64,000 nucleotides of DNA, taken from Nannizziopsis barbatae (taxonomy: Eukaryota > Ascomycota > Eurotiomycetes > Onygenales > Nannizziopsiaceae). The first letter of the stretch is position 1. Each line of letters starts with the position of its first letter. Below are positions 9,780 through 19,862 of the stretch, in pieces. Location: contig JACVYH010000002.1 of the NCBI GenBank assembly GCA_014964245.1, positions 6,227,501 through 6,291,500 on the forward strand, given 5' to 3'. A program made the position numbers and the translations under genes. Under the pieces are notes generated by a model, which saw only the letters and a program-made list of their open reading frames with translations, did no database searches and was not told the origin of the DNA.

Positions 9780-11003
9780 AAAACAAGAACAGGATGATTG
9801 TCTTGCTCAAAGTACCACGTCCGCTCCAGTTCAGCCAAGCGATCTGTCAAAACTGGTCGCACGCTCAAAAAAAACGCAGAGTTTCCGAAATATTACTCGC
9901 CGGAAGAGGACAATATGATGCCAATCGAGGAGCCTGAGGCTGGGGAAGAGTCCACTGACCGAGTCACCAATGGCGTAAAGAGTCGTGAGATCCAGGGGGG
10001 TATCAAAATTGGGGAATATTCCAATGCCCCTGTTTTCCTAGGTGAGGAGACAATTAGGGTTGGAGATTTCATATAGACACTTTCATCCCATTTACCTTTG
10101 ACCCATCTAAAAGCTTTCTCCCGAGCTCCTCTTTTGGATGTTATCGCAGGAATGGCGAAGAAATCGATGTTGGAGGCAGCAGTGGCTCTTTGGAGTTCTG
10201 GAGCAAGCTGGTGCAACAACTTCCCTCCATGCAAGATGATGGAGAGGGTGAAACTTCTAACGCAGAGACGGACATCATTGACAGCGAGCCTGATGTCTAC
10301 CATGTCCAGCGCCGCATCATGAACGAGCCGGGTGGGTCGTACACACCCCGGAAAGTGGTATCGGTTGTATAGCGAGGATGTGTACATACAACTTTATCGA
10401 CACTGTCAGGTATTTTTTTTCTCTGAGGAAGCTCTCCTGACAGTCAAGCGGCGTGGTTATAATGACACTGGGGAGCTCAACTTCGTTGACCCGCCCCATC
10501 CCGAGACTGTTCTCCGTGCGTTCGGGACTTTGAAGCATTGGTATGACATCCATGTTTTTTTTATTGCTAAACATTCTGTGTTTTCTTGAAAACTCACTGA
10601 CTGATCATTGCAGGAGGCTATCAATGTAGAGAATGGCGAACTCGCTGACCTTAGTGGTTTTCTTATCAGTGGTTCGACCAGTCCTGTCTGGCTTCTTGCA
10701 ATTTACTACGCAGATGCACTTGGCTTCACTGAAGAGACGCTGGACCTTGCAGCTGCCTGTAGCACCCAGGTCTCAATTCTTCTTCGGCATGTTCCATTTC
10801 AAGCAGTGGTTAAAAGTTGGGAGCAATTCGCAGATCCTATTTCCGACCATATTACTCATCTTATGCTTTCATATGCATACCACCCCGTTCTCGAGAGTCT
10901 GACAATAGATATGAATCAGTGGTGTGAGCATGCTTTCCTCAGCCGCCATGCCCTTGAAGCTGCGCTGAAAGTCAAGGAGGATCTCCGACTTTATGTGAAA
11001 TGA
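9780..11003 (+). pseudogene. Decayed gene remnant, unknown family
   Basis: Three plus-strand frames read like coding sequence. They are an acidic stretch before 10037, a segment near 10150-10372 (NGEEIDVGGSSG..., ending YTPRKVVSVV), and 10332-10589 followed by 10608-11003 (for example LAIYYADALGFTEETLDLAAACS). A plausible intron lies at about 10541-10613 (GTATGACATC to CATTGCAG). The flanking frames cannot be joined into one protein with standard splice sites, because phase mismatches and a stop codon intervene. I read this as a frameshifted remnant; a miscalled multi-intron gene is the alternative. A 164-codon antisense frame (9893-10387) is probably a shadow. Confidence 0.35.
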
Positions 11004-11189
11004 TACGATTCCAATTCAGAAAATTTCCTTCCGGGCAAGGATACTACAAACATGCGCCGCGCTCCCGCACTGGCGATGCTTCAGCAAGCGGCATATCACA
11101 ACAGCGAAGACACGTATCATAACGTTTACGAGCACTAAACTGCTATGGCTGCAACCTTTAACTATCACGGTGGCCGCCACCGACCGATA

Positions 11190-11925
11190 GCTCTTTCAAC
11201 AATCTAACGGTCAGAGAAAGCTATGAACAGCAGCTTGTTGTTCTTGCCGAGAAGCTTCTCAAGGCGATTGAGGAGAAATAGGTCTTTACTTAAATGATTC
11301 CAGAGAAGATCGACCTGCCAGCCAACAATACTCGGTTGGTTCAGCAGAATCAAGAGCAGATCGAGCTTCTTGGGGCCATCTTCAAGGTGAATAAGAAGAG
11401 AAAGCTCAATGCATGTTTGATAGAAATAAGATGCTGATTTTATCAAGAACTTCCATGCAAATGTCAGCAAGGAGCTTTCGCCCCTCAATACAAAGCTGGA
11501 CTCCATTAAAAGAGAGCTTGTCTCTCTCAAGGTATGAAAGCAATCTTTATATTCTGATGACTTGCTAACCTGAAGATTAGAAACGAAAAGCTTCTGAGTT
11601 TCCAATGCCAGGAAACAAAAGTCTTTGTTTATCTGGCAGAGGTCCTCCGGAGACCCCTCTCAAAGACAAGCCGTCGATCTTCAATCTCTCTCGCGGTCAA
11701 CCCGGACCCAGTGGTCTTACCTCCCCCCGGCCCTTCAGTGCAACCCAGCCCGAATGGAGGATGGATTTCCGTACCCAAGCGGAAGAGCAGTTGGCTGACT
11801 CCCCGGAGCCAGTTTACGAGGGAGCCATCGATACAGCGGCTCAGGCCATGGTTCATTTGAGCCATGGCGGCGACGATATGATGATGGCAGATCCGGTTCC
11901 AGAAACTCATGAGGAGGAGCTTTAA
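11190..11925 (+). pseudogene. Coiled-coil protein remnant with RIP-type stops
   Basis: The plus strand reads as a Leu/Glu-rich coiled-coil segment (ESYEQQLVVLAEKLLKAIEEK), then TAG and TAA codons, then a further stretch with the pattern PANNTRLVQQNQEQIELL. The two stops become Gln codons if a C-to-T change at CpA is assumed. A later exon-like piece (SKELSPLNTKLDSIKREL) ends at a GTATGA donor near 11530. It resumes after GATTAG (11580) with KRKASEFPMPGNKSL and an intact 3' frame (11605-11925) rich in Pro/Ser/Glu. Function is unknown. Confidence 0.4.
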
Positions 11926-14203
11926 AAGGGTCAATAATACTTCTGGCGATACACTGCTTGTTTAAAATAGGAAATCAAAAACTACCCGGCTTTCCATGAA
12001 TGTTGTAATATCATTTTATTTGACTACCGTAGTGGAGAGAAAATACGTATTTTCAATAAAACGTTGAGACTAGGGAATACGTTCTGGAAGCCCGGGAAGA
12101 TGGATATTACGGTTGGCATTACTCAGCCAGTTGGCAATATGGTTACCTATTCCGGAGGGCTTGGCAACTCGCGATTCCGGTACTGTAATAACTAGTTAAC
12201 TACTCCATAGCGCCCGACGGACTCACGGTCTTGGCAACCTCGGGCCTCAGGCTTCGACTTACCTACTACCATCTCCTAAGCTTCAACGTTTAGAAAAATC
12301 AACCAGCTGGGATTGGCCTGGGATTGGCCTGGGATCTCCGGAGTCAGGAAGGCACGCCCTACGGTCTACTACTACTGGAGGGGACGGTCTACACTACGGC
12401 TACGGGCTACAAATTACTGGGAATTGAACATCTAGCCACTTCTTCTTCTCTTAGCGCCGGCTTAGAGAGGACGTTCTCTTTTGGCATAGTTGGCTATTCT
12501 GACACCGTCAACCATGTGTGGTTGATCTACCGTATCCAACTTTTCATAAACGTATTACAATTTCACAACCAAACTGCTGACTCAACCCAAGATCCACGGT
12601 TTACTTAAGGTCTCAAGCCTGCTTTTAGGTTTTTTGGCACCAGTGTAGCTATTACAGTCGGGATACCACACTGAATAGCAAGCGTAGTGAGCGGGCCCGC
12701 TCGTGATCTATTAACTATTGATGATTTTCCCAAAGGCTCTTAGAGCGGGCACTGTCCAGTTGAGTCTCCACCTACCAAGTTACGCGGAGTGCTCAGGGTC
12801 CAGATCTCTCCTCGCGGCCGATTCTACTCTGCAGGATGGGGCTATGGATCATAGGAGGGCCACGCGTCGATAGCACATTTTGCTTTCATGAATATCGGCC
12901 TGATTGGAACCGCAGTGAGGCTAGCTGAAGATGCGAAGAAACCGTTTGTCTTTTAGAGGACAATTGTCCACATTCGATATATCATGCCGCTGGGTTCTAA
13001 AGAGTTAAAATTTCGCCGACCAGACTAACAAAGGGGCCAGATGAATACCTTCGCGGGTTAATCTTATGATGTTGCCAGTGCTGATGTGGCGGAATCCTTT
13101 GAAATTCCTCGCTGCCAACAGCCAGGCCAGTCAGTGGTCACCTAGACTCCTCTTTCCTGTATCCATTAAGGTGCATAGAACCTGTTAATGAGTTTCTCGC
13201 TTCTCACCCGGTCTCAAAAGCGCAGTATCAAGTGTTGGATAATCAAAGGATCATTTCATGGGTTGGATTCCGCGCCGGAGGTAATGCAGTGCAGCTCACT
13301 GCCAGATGGAGATACTGATCTACGGCTGATGTGCCTTGAGGGTTTGAAAGCGGGCCCGGTTCCTATCCACCCGTTCCTCTGACGGTGGGAATGGTTGGAG
13401 TGGCATCGGGTGTTGATCCCAGGCGTCGAATAGCTACACGAGTAACTGCGCAGTATTCTCGCTGCATTTAATGTGAAACGCCCTACCCGCTAATTGACCC
13501 ACAGACTGAAATGCTCTCGTCGCCGTCATCAAAGAAATGAACCTTGGAATCGGATCCCAAGACAGTCTCATCATTGAGGCGGTCCGGGAGTTTACGCAGA
13601 GGTCGTTTTCTGAAGCTGAAGAAACAAGTCTTTGGTTCTGATGCGTCAAGTCCATTTTTGCTTTTGAGATGCCTCCTCCGTATGTGCATACGTTCACCGG
13701 GTCTCAGTGGCTACTTACTCCGTACAGTATACAACCTCCTATTACGATATTCAAGCGTTGCTTGGAATTCGAATAGCCGGTGTCCGAGTGAGGACCGCGA
13801 CCAGCCTCAGTGTTCACCGATCCTGCAGCCCGCGCCCTGTAGCCTGCGCCCCGTTACAAAATTTACCCCGCCGTTACGGGGTGACTTGGTTCCGAGGTTT
13901 TTGGTCGATGAGAGTTAATGCCAACTTGGGAAGTTGTCCCGTGGTATTTCTTCTGGGGGTTGTTGGAACTTGATCTTCCTCGTTAGCGTGAAATATTTCA
14001 ACTTGCATATACGACGTGGCTACCGCAAGTCGATCTTCCAGTTCGGAGCGGACCGTGGGTCGGTGGTGTCAACTATCTCCTCTGGTAAGTAGTCCTCCTA
14101 GATAATAACCTCAATAACAGGATAACAAACCTGGATCAAATTTCTTGAAAATTTCCGAAAAGGTATTCGCCGGAGGCGCAAAATATGTCCACTAGGAAAA
14201 CTT
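11926..14203. other. Long gene-poor spacer before the cluster regulator
   Basis: About 2.3 kb without a supported gene. It contains an 11-bp unit (CTGGGATTGGC) repeated nearly three times at about 12307-12339 and the repeat end at 12661-12699. Short open frames (12324-12608, 13188-13382, 13544-13973) show no recognisable domains. The last few hundred bases should carry the promoter of the Zn2Cys6 gene. Confidence 0.5.
12661..12699 (+). repeat. Dispersed repeat, GGGATACCACACTGAATAGC family, copy 1
   Basis: About 38 bp here match 45434-45472 with only a few differences. The conserved start, GGGATACCACACTGAATAGC, looks like the terminus of a transposable element of which only ends remain. Confidence 0.65.
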
Positions 14204-15823
14204 ATGGATAATTTCCACCCGGAGTCTACCTTAGTGGACCGCCCTCGCAAGTTTGCCTGTGTCAGATGTCGATTCCAAAAATTGCGTTGCGAAAGAGACT
14301 CTCTGGCGCCTGACGGCGATTGTCGCCGGTGTCTTAAGGCGGGTGTTCGTTGTATTTCTGCTGCCCTCGCCTCTAACACGTTTTCGCGTCCTCCCCGAGC
14401 TAGGCGACGCTCCAGTACAGGCCTGTCATCCCCATCAGCCGCCGAGCAGGATTTCTTATCCGCTGCTATACTGAACATGCCCGCCAGGACGGATGCACCA
14501 GCAGCTTCGTCGGCTGATAAAAGTCGCGAAGAAATGACGCCAACAGTCCGCACTACAACCGACAGTAGGCCACCATCCATCGCCCTTATGACGAGCTTTG
14601 ATCCTCCTCTCCCAGAGCTTGATCCCTCATTCTTTGAGGCACAAAACCCCAATTTGGCTCTTTCACAGAATCAAGATATGGCGACATTACTATCCTCCAG
14701 TGAAAATTCGGGACTACTTGGACTCATGCAGCCGTTGATTGACCAGGAAACGGATTGGCTTGACGGCGAATATTCCACGGGTACTAGAAGGCAGAGCGAG
14801 CCGAGCTCGAACTTCTTCGCTCGCGGTTTTGAGCTTCCAACCCCACTGTCACCACCGACGAGCCAAAGAAATCGAAATCACCCTTCTCCGAGCCCATTAA
14901 ACACACGCCATCATTCTGATCAGATCTCAGCGCGGCGTCGCCTTCACAAAGAAGGGCAGCAGTCGACCTCAGCGGAGCCAAGTTGGAACGCGAGATTCTG
15001 TTCCATAAGTGCAGTATTGTTGGAGGACCTGAGTCTCATCGAGTCTGGTAAAGTAGCTGGCACATTAGTCCTCTCGTCTACGCAGCAGCGGCGGACGTAC
15101 TCAAGTACGGCAAACCGGGAAGCCGGACACCAGCATTGCTACACCATCGGGCAAATTCTTGGCCGTTCAGAGGACTTGTTGCATGCTTTGCAAGAGGTTT
15201 GCCGTCTATCGAGTGGAAAAGTCGTTACGCAAAATGATATCTCTGAAATAGCGACGGCTGGTGATATGGAAGGAGGTGATGGTAGTGGCTGGGTCCGAAG
15301 CGAATCGACTGACAGCGGAGGGGATGCGAGGCGATTGTTCTTGCAATCTGGGAGTTCCCGTTGCCCATCACCCTCTCGGAAGGTAACACACAAAACCATC
15401 GATCCAATCCTCGCCCTCCTCATCATGACCTGTTATACTAGCCTCCTTCGCATATATAAAGGGATCTTCTCACTGATTCACGACTCCACAAAAAACCAAA
15501 CAAGAGTACCGAGGTCCAGCTTTTTCCCAGCACTGCCAGATATCCGTTGTGATGGTTTCAACGTAGGCGGGCGACGTGACCTACAGACCGGCATTCTCCT
15601 TCAGATCAGCTCCGATCTCATCCAACAGGTTGACAAGGTTATGGACGAAATTTGGCGAAATGTGTTGGCGGAGGGAGGCGTACCGCGCTTGACGGCTGAT
15701 ATGCTGTCGGCGGGTCCGGCAGGAGAGACATGCAGTCATGCATATGTCGTTGAATTAAGGGAGTCCCTTGATCAAACCATGGCTGAAATCAGAAGGAACT
15801 TGGGGAAATCGTGGGAGGGTTAA
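14204..15823 (+). CDS. Zn2Cys6 transcription factor, probable cluster regulator
   Basis: A single open frame of 539 residues. The N-terminus carries a Gal4-type binuclear zinc cluster with Cys19, Cys22, Cys29, Cys40, Cys43 and Cys50 in a C-x2-C-x6-C-x10-C-x2-C-x6-C array, followed by a basic Arg-rich linker (PPRARRRSS). The middle is Ser/Pro-rich. The C-terminal third contains an aliphatic helix (PILALLIMTCYTSLLRIYKG) of the sort seen in AflR-like secondary-metabolite regulators. It is convergent with the BVMO gene and stands at the edge of the cluster, where pathway-specific activators often lie. Proteins of this class bind CGG triplets in direct or inverted pairs, which matches the motifs in the cluster promoters. 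No intron is needed. Confidence 0.85.
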   Translation: MDNFHPESTLVDRPRKFACVRCRFQKLRCERDSLAPDGDCRRCLKAGVRCISAALASNTFSRPPRARRRSSTGLSSPSAAEQDFLSAAILNMPARTDAPAASSADKSREEMTPTVRTTTDSRPPSIALMTSFDPPLPELDPSFFEAQNPNLALSQNQDMATLLSSSENSGLLGLMQPLIDQETDWLDGEYSTGTRRQSEPSSNFFARGFELPTPLSPPTSQRNRNHPSPSPLNTRHHSDQISARRRLHKEGQQSTSAEPSWNARFCSISAVLLEDLSLIESGKVAGTLVLSSTQQRRTYSSTANREAGHQHCYTIGQILGRSEDLLHALQEVCRLSSGKVVTQNDISEIATAGDMEGGDGSGWVRSESTDSGGDARRLFLQSGSSRCPSPSRKVTHKTIDPILALLIMTCYTSLLRIYKGIFSLIHDSTKNQTRVPRSSFFPALPDIRCDGFNVGGRRDLQTGILLQISSDLIQQVDKVMDEIWRNVLAEGGVPRLTADMLSAGPAGETCSHAYVVELRESLDQTMAEIRRNLGKSWEG

Positions 15824-16725
15824 TTAGTATCGAGACGTCGGATCTGAAGACGGGATCAGTTTTCAGACGTCGGAATGCTGAAGAAACTGGGGAATGGGTT
15901 TCATTTCGCTCAAGAATTAGAACCGCTTCGAAGAGATATCTAGCCTCAGAAATGGAAAAGATGTGATCGGTTGGTAGTGGACTGAAGCTGGTTGGGATCT
16001 TTGTCTGGCGCCAGCAAGGGCGTGAATCTGATAAGACCAGTCTCAATTAGCAAATCGCACCAAAAGGAAACGACCCCTCAACTTGGGTGGGAGGCCAATA
16101 TAGGCCAATACAGCCTGACAAGAAGATGAATTCGGGTATTGCATTCTATAGGTCTTTGTTCGGGTTGAAAGCTGGTTCTTCTTTCTACACCTAATATATA
16201 TTCTCCGTACAGAGTACGGAGTATACAGAGCTGGTTTCAGGGATATTGGGAATCACAGCAAGGAGCATCCATGCGCAGCTGAGGTCCCATTGGAGTTGTC
16301 GCGACGCTAGCCGTATCTGGTTAGAATCTTGGCCTTTCCTGGGCACTCATGTGACTCGGTCGATTTTCATCCGAGCCCCCTTTTCTTAGCTTAGTCATCC
16401 AACCTCGCGCCAGTTGGAGCCGTACTCCGTACTCCGTACTAAGAAATACTTATTATGCCCACAGAATTTGGTGATGCTAAAAGTACTTTTCTGTGCTAGG
16501 AGTAAAAATTTACTGTACTCCGTAGGTAGCCTGGTTATGGACCTATCCTCCAGCCCCCTTCAACGATAGTCACTAACATTGCTCTACAAAGTACTGTATA
16601 TCACACAATGAGAGGGAAAATGGCCTAGATAGCTGGGCAAAGTATTGGATTCCAAAATAAAAGGTTTATGTGGCATACTGATGTTTGACTATTTCACGGA
16701 CTGGGCAGATCTGGCTAGCTGTGGA
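15824..16725. other. Convergent 3' spacer rich in TACTCCGTA motifs
   Basis: About 0.9 kb between the 3' ends of the regulator and BVMO genes. No gene is seen. Copies of TACTCCGTA/TACGGAGTA occur at about 16205-16222, 16423-16441 (three overlapping units) and 16515-16523. Confidence 0.55.
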
Positions 16726-18706
16726 TTATCTCTTCTCCATATCCTTCATACTGCCCTCTTCCCTCCACTCTTTCATAATTCTCTGCCACTCCATGATGCC
16801 CTTCGGATAATACGCCATACGTGCAGGAATGTCTTCAGGTCGGCCCTGCTTGTTGTAGTATCCAGGCGGACAGGCCGCATTAAACCGAAGACGCATCTCA
16901 TGCCCTTCGTCGACTTGCTTGCCCCATGCCTCTACGGCTTCTTCGGTGGGTTCGATAACCTCGGTCCAGTGGTCCTTTTGGGTACTGTTTTTCTTCTCAT
17001 CTAAAACAGCCGCGATCACAGCTGCGATGTGTTCGCTAGCCACGTGGGCAGTGTGCGTCCAATTAGCAGTGACTCCCGATTGGGCTGGCCCGATATTGAG
17101 TAGATTTGGGAATTCTCGAAAGTGAATGCCGAAGAGAGTCGCTGGTCCACCGCGCTGGGCAGTCGCCTCGTCCATGGTACGTCCGGTGGCCCCGACAAGC
17201 TGAATTCCCGTGCGTCGTTGAAAGTCAGCGTCCGTCTCGTAGTCAAAACCGGTGCAGTAAATCAGAAGATCAATAGGATATTCGCGCCCATTCGCCACGA
17301 TGCCGGTCTTGGTCAATTTATCCACACCTTTGCCATCGGTGTCCACTAGTTCAACGTTGTGGCGGTTGAAGGACGCCAAGTAATCATTATTGAATAGTGG
17401 TCGTTTACACATAAACGGGTACCACGGCTTGAGCGATTCGGCCGTTGCTCGGTCGTGTACAACATTTTCAATTGCGCTCCGAATGCTCTCCATCAATCGA
17501 AAGTCTGACAGCTGCAGCAGCTCCGGAATCTCTTCAAGACGTACCGTCGTACCTGCGTTTTCAGCTTCCTTAAAGAGCTCCCTAACGGTAAGGGCTTCTA
17601 AGCCTTCCACGGCGGACGAGTCACGATCAACGATGACCCCCTGTATGATGTTGGCAAACTCTTCCATGCGATCTCGCTGCCACCCTGACTTTTGTATCAT
17701 AGTGGAAATTTCGGTGTTCTTTGAAGTAGGCGTATTGTCACGCAGCGAAATGGAGCAAGGCGTTCTTTGAAACACGTATAACTTCTTTACATGTTGAGCC
17801 AACACCGGGACTAATTGTACTGCGGAGGCACCAGTACCGATCAGACCCACTGCCTTGTCTGCTAGCTTGTCGAGCGTCCAGTCAGTCGGGGAGCCCCCGG
17901 TGAGGCTGTAGTCCCATCTGCTACTGTGGAAGTGTGGTTTTTGAAATGACTCTAGACCGGGCAAACCGGGTAACTTCATCTCATGAAAAGTGCCTGTCGC
18001 TAGAACCACGAACTGTGCGATAAAGTAATCCATCTGGTTCGTATGAACATGCCAGCGCCTGAGATGCTCGTCCCAAGTCATTTCGGTGATCTCGGTATGA
18101 AAATATGAATGTGACTGAAGATCAAATTTCTTCACAACCCTATCCATATGTTCGCGAATCTCGGGGCCGTATGCGAAACGTTGTTTTGGGATATAACCCG
18201 TCTCTTCAAGGAACGGCATATACAAATACGATTCTACATCACAGGCAACACCTACCGTCACCTACGTCAGCCCATATCAAACATTGAAAAGGTTAATAAA
18301 ATACAGCCGTACCAGGATATTGGTTCCAATACCATGTGCCTCCCCAGGCGCCTGCTTTATCAAGGACCAGGAAGTCGTTGATACCATGGTCTTTCTTTAG
18401 TTTAACCGCTGTCATGAGGCCGGCAAAGCCAGCGCCGCATATCAAGACGTTTGTCTCCAATGTGACGGGATCACGACTCGCGACCGGCTTGAATACGTCG
18501 TTCCTGAAGACCGCATTGGCGCCCTTTGCTTGCTTGAATTGTGAAATCCCGGTGAGGTCTCGTTTGGCTCGCTCCGCCGCATATTTAGCATTGATTTCCT
18601 CGATGTTGAAACTGTAAGTTTTAAGCGGGTGGATAGACGACTTATCGTTTTTCTCGACGAGGCCAATGGTCTTTGCGCCGTTACCGCTGAAGAGCATGGA
18701 AGCCAT
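16726..18706 (-). CDS. Flavin-dependent Baeyer-Villiger-type monooxygenase
   Basis: Exons 18706-18313 and 18251-16726 with a 61-bp intron give 639 residues. The join restores QYPG|VACDVESY, the conserved segment after the first Rossmann fold. The FAD-binding motif GAGFAG starts at residue 91. The BVMO fingerprint appears as FQKPHFHSSRWD (234-245; consensus FxGxxxHxxxW). The NADPH-binding GTGASA is at 270-275. The extended N-terminus and total length fit the long BVMOs of fungal clusters such as CcsB. BVMOs insert one oxygen atom next to a ketone, so in a cytochalasan pathway the likely substrate is the macrocyclic ketone, yielding an ester or carbonate. A CGG-N3-CGG cluster sits 311-348 bp upstream. 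The enzyme is FAD- and NADPH-dependent and probably cytosolic. Confidence 0.9.
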
Positions 18707-19016
18707 GCTTAAATGATGAATTAGATCTAGGGTCTACAAGGCCCAGTGATAGAAATCGAACACAACAGCCAAAAAATCGAGGATAGTCTCGATCTTGTTA
18801 AGCACGCACAGGGTACGGAGTAAGACTCGTCACCGGGGTCGAGGTCAAATGTAGCACCATCATCGGCCTTCATTCTGTACCCACCCCTTACGAGATCTTG
18901 CCGTCTTTACGATGAAATCACCGAGCCCATCACAGTTTGACCATGCAGTAAAATGAGAATTTCGGTGGTTACGTGGCAGGCTGCTGGCTCCGAAGTCTTG
19001 ACTTTTGGAAAAAAAA

Positions 19017-19054
19017 TTCGGGCTCGGAGTGGATTGGTCGGATTCGGAGCCGAA
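19017..19054. promoter_or_regulatory. CGG-N3-CGG motif cluster upstream of the BVMO gene
   Basis: Contains TTCGGGCTCGG (19017-19027), TCGGATTCGG (19038-19047) and the inverted pair TTCGGAGCCGAA (19043-19054), 311-348 bp upstream of the BVMO start. The TTCGGATTCGG form recurs in other promoters of the cluster. Binding by the cluster Zn2Cys6 protein is inferred. Confidence 0.5.
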
Positions 19055-19520
19055 CGCCGAGTCAATAGGAATGGTAGATCGGGGTGAGGAGTCATCCATA
19101 CCATGTATCATCATGGTCTAATGATGATGAGAGTCAGGGGCTACTCTGTCCTGAATAGCCCCGGATGGCTTGCTGTGCTGAAAACGATGGTGTTTCGCTT
19201 CCTCCCATGGATGCCATATGATTTGCTTATGTAACCCATTAGTTAACTAGCTCGTCAAGGTTTAACTACCTCAGGGGTAACTAAAAAGGGGCAACGAAAC
19301 CTTATGTGGTATTCTCTGTAATTCTCTTGCTGAGCCTCGTTGTTGATTTCTTTTCTGTTTAAAAAGATACTCCAGTCTGTAGTTAGAATAGAGAATTAGT
19401 AAAGTGACATGGCAGTAAATCACGTAATACATAGTTGGGTCCACCACATTCTATACGGAGTAAACTTTGCATACAAACGAGGCTTTTGAAATCCAGCATC
19501 AACTATTCTATTTTAATACT

Positions 19521-19547
19521 CACACACACACACACACACACACACAA
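19521..19547. repeat. CA dinucleotide microsatellite
   Basis: An uninterrupted run of about 13 CA units in the spacer between the BVMO and PKS-NRPS genes. Confidence 0.9.
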
Positions 19548-19600
19548 TAACCATGTATGTTCCTTTGATATAGCCTGTAGGAGAGCAAAATTACTATGAT

Positions 19601-19626
19601 ATGTATATATATACATGCACGTGCAT
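19601..19626. promoter_or_regulatory. Two overlapping perfect palindromes
   Basis: ATGTATATATATACAT (19601-19616) overlaps ATGCACGTGCAT (19615-19626). The second has a CACGTG E-box core, a target of bHLH proteins. It lies about 900 bp upstream of the BVMO start, so a role there is possible but unproven. Confidence 0.3.
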
Positions 19627-19862
19627 AGATTACATGGGAGCCAGGATTAAAAGAATTTTGATTTTTGATTATTGAGATTTCTGAATGTTCAATAAAAGGT
19701 CATGTCTATCAGCATCGGTACTTCATACTTCTCTTCAAAAGGTAATATAGATACGGCTAATGCTATTTTCAAAATAAAGCGCGGGACCTTTGTATATAAC
19801 GAGAATAACATAAAATTTCGATATTTGATGGGAGGGTACAGAGTGATTTTTCAACCATTGCT

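Larger units (their letters stand above)
18707..19862. other. BVMO promoter region with CA microsatellite and palindromes
   Basis: This is the spacer between the BVMO start and the PKS-NRPS stop. It holds the CGG-N3-CGG motifs at 19017-19054, a CA repeat at about 19521-19547, and two overlapping perfect palindromes at 19601-19626, one with a CACGTG core. No gene is seen. Confidence 0.6.

Noticed and set aside
9893..10387. 164-codon minus-strand open frame
   Set aside because: It lies opposite plus-strand frames with better protein-like composition and is likely a shadow.
14098..14652. 184-codon minus-strand frame across the start of the Zn2Cys6 gene
   Set aside because: The plus strand carries an unmistakable zinc-cluster domain, so the antisense frame is a shadow.
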